Made by a program: the position numbers and the translations under genes. Shown here one piece after another: positions 21,697-33,287 of a DNA stretch of 64,000 nt. The notes beneath the pieces are model-generated. The model did no database searches and was not told where the DNA came from. It worked only from the letters and a program-made list of their open reading frames with translations. This DNA comes from Mya arenaria (lineage: Eukaryota; Mollusca; Bivalvia; Myida; Myidae): the NCBI RefSeq assembly GCF_026914265.1, contig NC_069130.1:46895929-46959928 (forward strand), read 5' to 3'. Positions within the stretch are counted from its first letter, which is position 1, and every line of letters begins with the position of its first letter.

Positions 21697-23168
21697 AAGA
21701 GCTGTCACAGAGACAGCGCGCTCGACTATTCCGTCGCTTTTCAGTGTAAGTATTGAAAAGTTTTAGCGAAACATGCATGGATCACTGTTAGATAAGATTT
21801 CAATGCAATACATGGTGTGCTGAGATATTAACATAAATGTGGTAAATTTTAATCACAATTTTTAAGGGTAATAATAAAGGGCCATTATTTGCAAAACACA
21901 GTTATCTAACTTGATTATTCAATTAGATTGGGTGGTTGAATACCATTGTATAAAGTCTCAATGCAATACATCAAGTAGTTGCTGAGATATTATCCTATGT
22001 GTGCTAACATGCAAGACCTTCACCAGAATTTCTAAGTCGCATAATAAAGGGGCAAAAATTATATAATATGAAAGATAGAGTTATCTTACTTGATTAAATA
22101 AGAAGGTTAAATGGTTGGGAGCCTGTGTGTAAAGTTTCAATGCAATACATGATGTATTTGCTAAAGCATTGACTTAAAAGTGGTTATATGCAAAACCTTA
22201 ACCAGAATTTCTATGTTGAATAAAAAGGGGCCATTATTTGAATTTTATGCAAACTAGAGTTATCTTACTTGGTTATTTAAGTAGATTGGATGGTTGAGTA
22301 CCATTTTATAAAGTCTCAGTGCATTCATCCAGTAGTTGCTGAGATATTAACCTATGTGTGCTTGCACTCAAAACCTTAACCAGAATTTCTAAGTCAAATA
22401 ATAAAGGCCTATTATTTGCATTAAATGCAAACTAGAGTTATCTAACTTGGTTAATTAAGTAGGTTGGATGGTTCAGTACCATTGTATCAAGTCTCAATGC
22501 AATACCTCAAGTAGTTGCTGAGATATTAACCTATGTGTGCTTGCACGCAAAACCTTAACCAGAATTTCTAAGTCAAATAATAAAGGCCTATTTTTGGTAT
22601 AAATGCAAAGTAGAGTTATCAATCTTGGTTAATTAAGTAGGTTGGATGGTTAAGTACTATTGTATCAAGTCTCAATGCACTACCTCAAGTAGTTGCTGAG
22701 ATATTAACCTATGTGTACTTGCACGCAAAACCTTGACCAGAATTTCTAAGTCAAATAATAAAGGCATATTATTGGCATTAAATGCAAAGTAGAGTTATCA
22801 AACTTGGTTAATAAAGTAGGTTGGATGGTTCAGTACCATTGTATCAAGTCTCAATGCAATACCTCAAGTAGTTGCTGAGATATTAACCTATGTGTGCTTG
22901 CACGCAAAACCTTAACCAGAATTTCTAAGTCAAATAATAAAGGCCTATTATTGGCATTAAATGCAAAGAAGAGTTATCAAACTTGGTTAATTAAGTAGCT
23001 TGGATGGTTGAGTACCATTTTATAAAGTCTCAATGCATTACCTCAAGTAGTTGCTGAGATATTAACCTATGTGTGCTTGCACGCAAAACCTTAACCAAGG
23101 GGTGACGCCGACGCCGACGCTTGGGTGAGTAGTATAGCTCTCCTTATTCTTATATAGTCGAGCTAAAA
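21697..23168. mobile_element. Helentron/Pearl-like element with satellite core
   Basis: The left end reads aacaagagctgtcacagaga. The right end, after gacgccgacgccgacgc, reads tagtcgagctaaa. The short segment ctcgacta near the left is the inverse of tagtcgag near the right. The left end contains the small hairpin GCTGTC/GACAGC, like the hairpin near a Helitron 3' terminus when read on the minus strand. The core is eight tandem units of about 179 bp; the gagatattaa motif recurs near 21823, 21983, 22162, 22340, 22519, 22697, 22876 and 23055, with inner units best conserved. This layout matches the Pearl and related non-autonomous Helentron families of bivalves. The family call is inference. Confidence 0.6.
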
Positions 23169-23671
23169 ATGACATAGAGCCAAACTGAAATGCTTCAACT
23201 TGTCAACAAAGAAAACAGAACTGTTCAATTTTACAAAAGAAATTTAGTGATCATGTGTTTATAGACAGTCTAAACAGCACTATTTGCCAAATTGTTTGCT
23301 TCCGGGACAAATTGCGCAACAAAGAAAATGGCAAAAAAACACCAAAACTGAAAGATTCATGACAACTGCTAGTGTTTTCATGTATGAGGTGGTTACATGA
23401 TGTAGAAAATACAGAGATAGCATTATTATGCCCTTTTTATTTTATTTTTTTACTTTAAGTATCTGTTTTGAAGGCTAGATTTGGCATTAAATTCAGAGTA
23501 CAGCACTTCACCATTGTCTATAAGATGCTTATTTACACCTGAAATGCTATAAATCTCACTCTTTGGAATAATTTACACACAAACAAGTACTACAGAGTTG
23601 ACTAACATATTCATTCTTCTGAAATATTGGATTCAGAGCTGCATCTCCAGGATTCAGATTGCAGGACTACC
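23169..23671. other. No recognisable gene
   Basis: AT-rich spacer between the satellite-cored element and the possible minus-strand transcript. Confidence 0.45.
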
Positions 23672-25960
23672 GCCGGGGGAAAAAGCTGCAGCTAACTGGA
23701 GCATATTGGCACATCATGATCTGCAAGCAAGACACAAAAGCAATGTTTTACACTAATAAAACTGTCTGCAACTACTGTTGAAGTTTGAAAAAGGCCTGTA
23801 AACACTAATTTGAGGCATACACAACCTTTTATGTAGTCATAAATGTGATAAATATGCAGAAATGTTCATGAATTCAAAGATTTTCAGGACAAATTTTATG
23901 AAATAATGAAATATATAGTCTTTTGGACATTTTGCAATCAGTATTTAACAATTCAAAGGTTAATCTCATCTTACTGAGTACCCAGACGCATTTTGAAAGC
24001 ATTAAATCTAGACATGCTTAGAATTTCTTCTTACTTGGAGACGGTATTCCTTTCTTGGAAATCCTTGCCGAGAGCCGGTATGGAAAACCACACTAGACCA
24101 CATTTTGACCAGCACTGGTTCTTGTCCTTGAAAAATCCTCTGTGGCTACAGCAACCAGGCTGGCTATTGAAATAAGCAATAAATTACAGTTTTTAGGACA
24201 TTTATAATGTATTAAGGTTGTTTTTTTAATGCATGAAGGGAAAAGGCTCGAATCTTTATGAAAGCTGCTCACTTTTTATTTCTTTTGCCTTGAGTAGTGT
24301 CAAGTTTTTCAATGTATATATATAAACTGAATAAATGAATGAATTTATGAATATATATGAATGATTGATAGAATGAATTAATGAAAGGTGGCATTATTTC
24401 TTTAAAATAGGGATCTCATTGTGTTGCTGTGATTGTTGAAGTAGATGTTTTCCTGTCCATAAGCTGAAAATCATATGCACACTAAATAAAACATCATTCT
24501 GCATCATATGTGTAGTAAGTTTTGTTTAATTGCTTATAGAATTTGCAATTAATGTAATGTTTGCTTAAAAGAGCTAACAAAATCTGGCAGTAGTTAAAAA
24601 TGTAAAGTGATAATTGGAAATATTGTCCTGGAGTTTTTACTATATGATGAATAAATATCAGGTATAATAATTTTAATTATCTCAATGTGTGCGCACAAAA
24701 TTCTGTTAGCAATCAAAAATGCAAACGAGACAAGTTTTTTACCTGTTATTGAACAAGCTGTTATGTTGGCAGGACTGTCCTCCTCAGCAATGTAAAGAAC
24801 AGCAATGACTGGCTGAAACTCTGTAAACTGGCGATTTAAACATTATGCCCAATTAAAACTGTCCCATTCTAAACAATCCATCAACAAAATATATAAATGA
24901 GCTGCGCCATGTGGAAATATGTATTGGGAAGTTGACATCATTCCATGTAATGATGTCATAAAGATGAGTAGAAGACATTACTTACTATGCAGTAAAAGTT
25001 CTTACTTTAACAGTAAAGATATCTTTTTTTTGAGAAAATTAATTAAAGTTAGCTCTTTTATGTCATGTTTTTAAAGTAAGTCTTATACACATCTATGTTA
25101 CATGCATAAATAATAAACAGGAATTTTCTTTTCATAAAGTCTGCAATTAACATTAAAAAAATGAGGAGTTGTGTACACACTAATTCCTCCTTATGTACTG
25201 TGTAACTCAAGAAAAACAATCCATAATTCTCGTAAATTTCTAGAATTTCCTTACTTTTCTCGCTGTACAAAAATGAATGAGGAGTTGCAAACAAGCCGGG
25301 CCATAAAACTTTTGCTTAAAACTGTACCGCAACAGCAATTTAAAGACAGTGATACTCATTGATGGAATAGGCACCTTGTTACTTATCCCTTTACCCCTTT
25401 AATTAATTTATTATTTAAAAAATGACGAAAGGAAAGCTTTAACGCAGAAGTCTGGCCGGGTATACGAGCCTGGAAATAAATACGCAAAAGCTCACCATGC
25501 TGCTAAGGAGTCTTATATTATTCCCGGCCCCAGTTCAGCTGGAGATGTTGATTCCAGACGGCTGAAAAACCGGCCCGGTGCACCCAAGCTCCACCATCGG
25601 CAGTATCTGCAAGAGGAGGGTGTAAATCTGGGAAAACGCATTTATAATCAATTTGCGAAAGTTCTCCGTCATAAGTAGTGAACATGTATGTGGCTTATAG
25701 AACATCTGAAATTAAGTTTAATGAAGGAGACAAAGTTTGGTTTGGGATCTAATCCTGGATTTTGATGCTGTAATTGTAAGTTTTGTTCAAATGAAGTATA
25801 AACTTAAAGCGAGTACAGAGATATCTTGAAGTCCAGATTTATCGCTTACCTGAAGTTCGTAGAGCTACAATTGAGAGCTTTGCTGCAAATTGCAGGAACT
25901 GTCCCCATGAGCCTTTTGTCTGTTAGGGGAATGGTGGCTTAGGTGATTGCTGGTACCACT
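23672..25960 (-). ncRNA. Possible spliced minus-strand transcript, unrecognised
   Basis: On the minus strand several segments are bounded by good splice signals. The first ends at 25850 before gtaagcg. The next is 25606-25496, between ttgcag and gtgagc. Then come about 24820-24743, before gtaaaa; 24145-24035, between gctgtag and gtaagaag; and a last one starting at 23720 after a pyrimidine tract and cttgcag. Some carry short open frames, but no phase gives a long product without a stop across the chain and I recognise no domain. It could be a long non-coding RNA, a decayed gene or chance. Interior exon edges are by eye only. Confidence 0.25.
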
Positions 25961-26681
25961 CTGCATTTCTTATCCACACACAACACAGTGTATCTGAAAA
26001 TGACAGAGAATGGCCATGCACTTATGAAAGCTATGCTAGAAATACGCTGTTATGAGTGTATCAGATGACATTTCCACACAGAAATTGTGAGGCCTCCAAT
26101 ACAGCAGTACTGACATCAATGACGAAAACATATATCTGTCATGGAGCAATGCTGGTTCTGTGGTGTCAAAACCACTGCAACTGGGCAATTCACTAGAAAC
26201 ATCTTTTCAGAAAAAAAGAACCAACCAATACTGGGTAGCCTTTGTCACCCAGTGAACACCCAGAGCATCTAGTTACTTTGAGCATCTATTTACTTAGAAG
26301 TAGCCTCATTAAGATCTAAAATTAATAAAAAAATGTATCCGAAAGCTTTCAAATACTGAACGAAGTGAAACTTTGAGGCAGGCTGCGAGCAAATATTTTC
26401 AAGGGCAGAAATCTCGCAGAAGTTTGAAAAAGATTTATGCAAAGCTCTTGCTTGATAATTTTGGCCCAATTTCAAATTGTTACTCAGTAACACGGCGGCG
26501 TAAATTTAATCAAACCTCAATATAGTTATAGTTAAGAAATAGCTTTAAACTCTCTCACATTCATGGCAGAGTGTCTGATGACGATCCAGTATGCCAACCA
26601 GGACGGAGAATATGTGAAGCATGCACATACTCAACATTTAGTAATGGTTTCACAGTTATTCTTTTACAAAAACTCACAATT
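25961..26681. other. No recognisable gene
   Basis: Unique-looking sequence, slightly less AT-rich than its surroundings, with no long frame. Confidence 0.4.
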
Positions 26682-26685
26682 AATT

Positions 26686-26724
<39 letters not shown>
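26682..26724. repeat. (AATC)n microsatellite
   Basis: About ten tandem copies of the tetranucleotide aatc. Confidence 0.95.
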
Positions 26725-26899
26725 GCACACTTACCTGGAAAGGTACGAAATCCTCTGGAAGAGATTAATCTTGCAGTCTGGTCGACGGTTGCTGACTTAA
26801 CTTTATTGTCCCAAGCAGCAACTGCAATTAGATAATCAAAAACATGTTGATATTCGCACTAAAACAAAGCTTAGTAATGAGTAAAATTAAACATTCAGC

Positions 26900-26973
26900 C
26901 TGTTGGCTGGGGTAACATATCTTAATCCCCAAATGGATGATCTGATCATTAGATATGTTACCCCAGCCAACAG
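26900..26973. repeat. Perfect 23-bp inverted repeat
   Basis: The arms at 26900-26922 (ctgttggctggggtaacata...) and 26951-26973 are exact complements around a 28-bp spacer. It would fold into a strong hairpin, and is probably a tiny foldback element. Confidence 0.9.
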
Positions 26974-27004
26974 ATCAGCGAAACACAAATTGCATTGCGT
27001 GTCC

Positions 27005-27027
27005 GGGGGGGGGGGGGGGGGGGGGGG
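27005..27027. repeat. Poly-G tract
   Basis: A homopolymer run of about 23 G, which could form a G-quadruplex and is prone to assembly error. Confidence 0.9.
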
Positions 27028-27314
27028 TGTGTACTGAAAAATTCCAGCTTACAAAATTTTTAGAAAATTTGTTATCTGATGATCCTGTAAATTTTGTGAG
27101 GATAGACTAAATACTGTTCGAATTTGGCAAATCAAAACTAACATTTTGGGTTTATTCAGTGTAGACCCTAAAATTGATGTAGGTTTGTTCCAAAGCTCAG
27201 TACAGTTTACTTTACTTGTTAAGTTATCCAATTTCTGTAAATAAATATTACTAAACTCGACTATAAAATACTGTAGAGGGGCGTGTCAGAAAGTTAAGAA
27301 AAAAATCCAAATAA

Positions 27315-28776
27315 TGCAACAGTCAATTGCAGCATGGGCCCCCAAGGTCCTGCTAATAGCGGGGACTTTGACTTTCGGTCCAGCCAATCCCAGGTAAAAT
27401 TCCCGCTCTGCACTGACAAACAGCTGGTAAAAGCCCTGTCAAATGAATTACGGTCATTTCGTAACCGCTCATTGTTGGTCATTGCATAACCATTGTGTTA
27501 GTCAATTCGTAACCGTTAAGAAATCGAATGGTCATATCTTAACCGTTGACTCCTATAATTATGAGGAATTAATTTAATACAATTTGAATTTACAAAATAA
27601 GTTTACTGTAAATATAAAACATAAAAATAACAACATAAACAAAGTTAAATCTAGTAGTTGTATTCCTTCTTTATTCCTAATAGTGTAGTGCGATTTGCCA
27701 ATAAACTCTGAAACTATGACAAATAGAAACATTCACACTAGCTATTTTTTTATGTTGCTAAAAATATAATAAGTAGGCTGAATATTAAATGTAATATTTT
27801 TTTAATTCATAGATGTTCTACCATTGAGAGGAATTGTGACCGTAAGCCAATATTTTTTAAATATATAGACCATATAACTTTAGAATTTCATTTTTTTTAA
27901 ATTGCATAGAAGTATTGTAAAATGTAGTGAGTTTGCCGAATGAGAGTATGCGCTTTTTATATGCTTATTGTATTAAAAATGTGCCAATATATTTAATTTT
28001 GTATCTTGTTATTGGAAATTAATACCATAACTAATAATTTTAGGCTGTATTTTGTCGGTTTCGGATATAAAGTATGCAGAATATGGATCAATTGAGAAAA
28101 GAACAGAACAAAATTTTGTTCGTTTTAAACAATTCAAACAAATATAGTCAATGAAATAGGTCAAGAATGTCATTCATGTAAACGTAATTTTACTCAAAAA
28201 TACATCGCAATCAGCCTTAAATTATCGTTTATAAGTAAGCAAAATGTAAGAAAATAATTAACATATTTTGGTAGTATAACAAATCATTTCTAATTTAGCA
28301 TGATATATATATATATATATCTAATAACTATTGAGTAACATAAATTATTGGCTTGTTACTAGTGAGAATTTGAGTAATATCTCCCAATTGGTGTCTTGGT
28401 TGCTGTGCCATATATATCCAGGTTCGAACAATACACTTAACGAGGTGCTAAGTGTACTATTTATCACGTTGTTAAATGGTGGTTACCATATGAGCAATTG
28501 ATTTCTTGACGGTTAAGAATTGACAAACAGAATGGTTACGAAATAACCAAGATTCAGCAATTACGAAATGGTAAGGTTACGAAATGACCAGATCCCCGTC
28601 AAATGCCCCTGGGGACATCCTAGGTTAGGCCCATTCCCTGATTTCAGCGCAAAAACAATAACACCGCATTCACTCAGCACTGCCGGTCCACCTGGAAGGT
28701 AAAAACATGGCCCATTTCCCCTGCTATCCCCGGTATAAACAAAACCTGGGGGCCATGGTTACAACTGACTGGTGCA
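27315..28776. mobile_element. PIF/Harbinger-like MITE split by an insertion
   Basis: Its left part (27315-27445) begins tgcaacagtcaattg and its right part (28598-28776) ends ggttacaactgactggtgca. Both match the MITE family seen at 2372-2702. Between them lies a hAT-like insertion at 27446-28597, with the host sequence gtcaaatg duplicated on each side. The small frame at 28707-28919 is MITE sequence running into the flank, not a gene. Confidence 0.75.
27446..28597. mobile_element. hAT-like non-autonomous element inserted in a MITE
   Basis: 1152 bp with no long frame. It is flanked by the 8-bp direct repeat gtcaaatg (27438-27445 and 28598-28605). The two ends are inverted copies: ggtcatttcgtaacc near the left end, and its complement ggttacgaaatgacc near the right end, followed by looser matches for about 100 bp. 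An 8-bp target duplication is characteristic of hAT elements. The extreme terminal bases differ between ends, and no transposase is present. Confidence 0.65.
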
Positions 28777-29215
28777 TTACTGTGGCAGAAAAAGGGAAAT
28801 ATTTTATTGTTGCATTTATTATCAAATATGAGAATTTAAGACACATGCAAAAAGCCACAATACGAATTGGTGATAGTGTTTGTTCTGTTCTGCTATTCAA
28901 AGGTGATGAGAATGACTAATGGCAGGACATTGACAAACAAAATGTAAGTTGTAAGTTGTAAGGCATTTGTATACTTTCGTCTTTTATTTATTAAAATCTG
29001 AGATGTTAAGGGAGCAAATCCCCTTTTAGATTGGAACATACCAAATAATAATAAGCGACGATGTAGTGGTAAACCAAGTTTGCTAGAAATCAATCGAGTT
29101 TCTCCAAAATACAAACAAAAATTACACCGGGTGTTGATACTTGTGATTTAGTTTCGGATGAACAAAATCCGGATAAATCATTTGCTTTTCATCCAAAGGG
29201 TGGACGATTTATACC

Positions 29216-30935
29216 GGTGCGGGGTGATACAGGAATCCAGTGGATTTCACGTGAAATCCACTCAAAACGTGAAATCCACTCAGAACTCAGTTATTTTAAT
29301 TAATAATTTAATTTTTTATATACATATTAGAAAGTGCCTCCTGAAGGGTTTATATTTCAAATTTTATTGAAATTGGTCAAACAATAAAGAAGTTAGAGCA
29401 ATTTTTCATTTTTTTCCAAAAATATATCGGAAATCGAGGTGAAATCCAGATTCCGATAAGTGAAATCCACTCATAACTCATTAATTTTAATAAATAATTT
29501 TCTGTTTTTGTATATTTATTAGAAAGTGCCTTATCAAGGGTTTATATTTCAAATTTTATTGAAATTGGTCAAAAAATGAAGAAGTTAGAGCAATTTTTCA
29601 TTTTTTTTCCAAAAATAGATCGGAAATCGAGGTGAAATCCAGTTTTCGATAAGTGAAATCCACTCATAACTCATTAATTTTAATAAATAATTTTCTGTTT
29701 TTGTATATTTATTAGAAAGTGCCTCATAAAGGGTTTATATTTCAAATTTTATTGAAATTGGTCAAAAAATGAAGAAGTAAGAGCAATTTTTCGGAAATCG
29801 AGGTGAAATCCAGTTTTCGAGAAGTGAAATCCACTCTTAACTCAGTTTTATTAATTAGTAATTTTTATTTTTTGTATACATTTTGGAAAGTGCCTAATGA
29901 AGGGTTTATATTTCAAATTTTATTGAAATATATCAAGAAATGAAGAAGTTAGAGCAATTTTTCGGAAATCGAAGTGAAATCCACATTTTGACAAGTGAAA
30001 TCCACTTTTTCAGACGTGAAATCCACTCATAACTCATTAATTTTTAACAAATTAATTTTTCTGTAGAACAGATAATTGAAAGGGCTTCATAATGGGTTTA
30101 TATTTCATTTTTTTTTCAAATTGATCCAAAAATAAAAAAAGTTATAGACCTATTTTGAAAAAAGATCGGAAATCGAAGTGAAATCCACATTTTGACAAGT
30201 GAAATCCACTTTTTCAGACGTGAAATCCACTCATAACTCATTTATTTTTAACAAATTAATTTTTCTGTAGAACAGATAATTGAAAGGGCTTCATAATGGG
30301 TTTATATTTCAATTTTTTTTCAAAATGTGGATTTCACTTCGATTTCCGATCTTTTTTCAAAATAGGTCTATAACTTTTTTATTTTTGGATCAATTTGGAT
30401 AAAATTTGAAATATAAACCCATTATGAAGCCCTTTCAATTATTTGTTCTACAGAAAAATTAATTTGTTAAAAATAAATGAGTTGTGAGTGGACTTCACGT
30501 CTGAAAAAGTGGATTTCACTTGTCAAAATGTGGATTTCACTTCGATTTCCGAAAAATTGCTCTAACTTCTTCATTTTTTGACCAATTTCAATAAAATTTG
30601 AAATATAAACCCTTGATGAGGCACTTTCTAATAAATATACAAAAACAGAAAATTATTTATTAAAATTAATGAGTTATGAGTGGATTTCACTTATCGGAAT
30701 CTGGATTTCACCTCGATATCCGATATATTTTTGGAAAAAAATGAAAAATTGCTCTAACTTCTTCATTTTTTGACCAATTTCAATAAAATTTGAAATATAA
30801 ACCATTCAGGAGGCACTTTCTAATATGTATATAAAAAAAATAAATTATTAATTAAAATAACTGAGTTCTGAGTGGATTTCACGTTTTGAGTGGATTTCAC
30901 GTGAAATCCACTGGATTCCTGTATCACCCCGCACC
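29216..30935. mobile_element. Long-TIR foldback element, 10-bp target duplication (copy 1)
   Basis: 1720 bp with ends ggtgcggggtgatacaggaa and its exact complement. It is flanked by the direct repeat cgatttatac (29205-29214 and 30936-30945). Both halves hold diverged tandem units of roughly 150-180 bp, each with gtgaaatccactcataactc and aaatttgaaatataaaccc-type motifs. The right half is in inverse order, so most of the element would fold on itself. A 9-11 bp target duplication with long TIRs suggests a Mutator-like foldback element, but this is inference and no transposase is present. Confidence 0.75.
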
Positions 30936-31305
30936 CGATTTATACTACTGTACAAAAGTCATAAAAATAAACGAAAAAAAACGTTGATTATGTATTTTAC
31001 ACACTTACCAAGTTACCATTCTCTTTCCGTAAGAGATGAACGCCATACTGAATAATTGCACGGAGATACCCGAAAATTTCCGTTATATTCCGGAAAGTTA
31101 AATTTTTGTATACAGTACTTGAAAATTTGGATGCTGATGGTACACGAAATATCGAATTTCCTTATTTCTGTTTTTATGGAATCAAACTTCGGGATATTAT
31201 ACAATAGGCTTTAAATAAAGTAAAACAAATAAAAAATGCATAGTATATAGCTATTTTTGACCAAAATTATGATTTTTTCCCTGGTCGCCTTAATAGGGTC
31301 AATAC

Positions 31306-31378
31306 TAAACTGCTGACCGATTAGCTGACCATATAGAAATAAAAGAGAGTTGCTGACCATATAGACAAAGAAGGAAAA
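31306..31378. repeat. Duplicate of the left TIR of the 36801-42006 element
   Basis: taaactgctgaccgattagc... carried in duplication copy 1. It contains two gctgaccatatag motifs and is inverted relative to 41926-42006. Confidence 0.7.
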
Positions 31379-31469
31379 CACATGAAAAAAAAGTTTTGAT
31401 ATTTAAGATTTTTCAAGACATTATGTTAAATTTATTTTATATACTCCTTATAGTGTAAGAATAGACGGA

Positions 31470-31507
31470 TTTTTTTTTTTTTTTTTTTTTTTTTTGGGGG
31501 GGGGGGA
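31470..31507. repeat. Poly-T/poly-G tract
   Basis: About 25 T followed by about 11 G. The same tract appears in duplication copy 2 near 36965-37002. Confidence 0.9.
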
Positions 31508-32050
31508 ATTGCATTTCAATGAAATGAATTGAGTTGTTTTTTACTGGTTTGTTGAAAATATGTGAAATATATCACGGTTTTAATTACGATGTACAGTACA
31601 ATTATTTGAAAGCAATATTTTTAATTGTTAATGTAGCTTTAAATGTTAGCTTCATTACCTGTGAAAAACTATCTGCACTACATCAAAGAACGATCAAAAG
31701 AATGGTGTTTGCCAAATCGGCATCGGTCATTTTAATTAAGAAATTATTTCTCTTTAATCTGTTGTATGTTCTTAGTTATTTTGTGAATAATAAGTCAACC
31801 ATAGGCAAACTGTTGCTAATGAGTAAAGTTTGGTAAGTATATATTTTATTTTCTTGGTCAACAACATCACTTTCATAGTGAAAGGTTCATTGCAAAATAT
31901 ACTCCGAAAGATTGTCGTATTTTTCATTATTTTTCTGTAATTAGTGTGATTCCATTTGTAAATTTAAAGGATTTTGTCTAGTGCTGTTTTGCGTTCTCAT
32001 ATAGTTTTATAAAGTGAAATATTGTTTTTAGCTGGACTTTGTGTTTCATT

Positions 32051-32188
32051 ATGGCTTTAATTGTTGGACATTCGCAGGCGAAATACTTAGGCAATTTAAC
32101 CAAGTGTCCAGTGTTTTCATACTCTGGATTTAAAGCTCGTGATTTCCTGGATAAAAGTTTGGAATTTTATCCGTTGGTGCCAAATTAG
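32051..32188 (+). pseudogene. 45-codon SGNH-hydrolase-like fragment (copy 1)
   Basis: The + strand frame starts MALIVGHSQAKYLGNLTKCP and ends at TAG. The hydrophobic strand followed by GHS, and the later VFSYSGFKARDFL, recall the first block of SGNH/GDSL-type hydrolase domains, which are sometimes carried by retroelements. The fragment is far shorter than a domain and antisense to LINE-derived sequence. Identification is tentative. The identical copy 2 is at 37547-37684. Confidence 0.25.
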
Positions 32189-32338
32189 TCGGTAAGTATC
32201 TCTGTCGGCCTCTAGCAGGTTTATCCTTTCCTTAAGAAGTTCATACATATCATGATTGTTCATAAAAACTTCTGGAATATTCTGTCGATCGTGTATTATC
32301 TTGCTTTTGTTTAACTTGCCATTAACAACACTTAACAT
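32117..32338 (-). pseudogene. LINE endonuclease-RT linker fragment (copy 1)
   Basis: The minus-strand frame contains RQNIPEVFMNNHDMYELLKE, which resembles the linker between endonuclease and reverse transcriptase in LINE ORF2. It is in a different frame from the endonuclease just upstream, so a frameshift separates them. No reverse transcriptase follows. Confidence 0.55.
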
Positions 32339-33173
32339 TCTTAAAATTTGTCATAGACAAAGTCCACTGTAACACTGAATGGTCGGGAATTGTAATTCGG
32401 TCTAGTGTGTTTATACCGGTGCTTTTTTGTAAAAGATATATTGCTCTTATTACGTTAAAATGTTCATAACGGTTTAACTGTTCGTATGGGACTAGGCAAT
32501 AGTCGACAACTGCGCAACCCTTTGTTGAGATGCTTGTATAATCATTTTTGATACAATTTCTGCCGTTTAAAATACATAAATTAGCACTAAGAAGAAAGTC
32601 CAGGAAAGCATCGCAATATGGCAATATGTGATAGTCAATTATATCTCTTTCCGGTATACAGTCAACTCCAGCGATGTAATCGTCATTGTTTCCGACACGA
32701 ATGTTAAAGTCTCCGACGATCGAAACTAATGAGTCCCTTTGATACTCGTATACTTGTGAAAGAAGTGTTTCTAAGAATTCGTTTATTTGAATGTTGCGTG
32801 TTGAGTTTGCCGGTGGTAAGTAACACACACCGATTCGAAGTCGTTCTTTAGTTATTTTATTTGTTACTGATATCCATAAAATTCCTTCATGTTCATCATT
32901 TAACTTGTTCACAGTAAATGTATTTAAAAATGTATTCCGAATAAGAACACCGATGCCTCCACTTCCTTTTGGTGCCCTTCTGTGTAAGTTAGTTCGATTA
33001 TGTCCAATCCATGTATATCCTTCGACGTTTAAAATTTCATCGTTCTTTAAATGTGTTTCTGTTATACATACAATATCAAGATTTAATTGATCAATACAAT
33101 TTTTGCGTATTTGATAATTTTCCGACATTTCATTCCGACTGAAACCGTTTGTGTTCCAAAACCCGCATGAAAC
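32322..33173 (-). pseudogene. LINE AP-endonuclease domain (copy 1)
   Basis: This is an apurinic/apyrimidinic-type endonuclease domain of a non-LTR retrotransposon, which nicks target DNA before reverse transcription. The minus-strand frame is open from 33173. Its N-terminal motif FWNTNGFS lies before the first ATG (33128), and it continues with CITETHL, GSGGIGVLIR, VGDFNIRVG, VVDYCLVP and PDHSVLQW. These carry the catalytic Asn, Glu, Asp/Asn, Asp and Asp-His positions. The frame then ends and no reverse transcriptase follows, so the element is broken at its 3' side. This copy is also cut at its 5' side by the duplication junction at 33268. An almost identical copy lies at 37818-38669. Confidence 0.85.
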
Positions 33174-33268
33174 CTAGTATTTCTGTGACGACCTTGGTAA
33201 CCTTGGTTACCGTGGGTGTAATTTCTTCGGTCCTCACCGTCATGATATCCCTGGTGGCGGCGGCTTGT

Positions 33269-33287
33269 TTTTTTTATATATATATAT
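33269..33287. repeat. Duplication junction, T/TA-rich
   Basis: Copy 1 (ending ggcggcttgt) is joined to copy 2 through ttttttt and (ta)n. The same runs of T occur at the left edge of copy 1 (27797-27803), so the join may have used short T/TA homology or may be an assembly seam. Confidence 0.8.

Larger units (their letters stand above)
27794..33268. repeat. 5.5-kb tandem duplication, copy 1
   Basis: This unit is repeated nearly base for base at 33288-38764. It starts inside the hAT-like insertion and ends in a LINE ORF1 segment at ggcggcggcttgt. It contains the right part of the hAT-like and Harbinger-like elements, a foldback element, the left end of a larger TIR element, and LINE endonuclease sequence. 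Offsets between copies are 5494-5496 bp and vary only with small indels, such as (TA)n length. Confidence 0.95.

Noticed and set aside
28707..28919. 70-codon frame, also at 34203
   Set aside because: Its first part is the inner and terminal repeat sequence of the Harbinger-like MITE; duplication only copies it.
29216..30935. CRISPR-like array
   Set aside because: Units are long, diverged and arranged as an inverted pair with target duplications, and the genome is eukaryotic.
31534..31836. 100-codon hydrophobic frame, also at 37030
   Set aside because: AT-rich sequence gives Ile/Leu/Phe-rich translations by chance; no family likeness, and the identical second copy is explained by the recent duplication.
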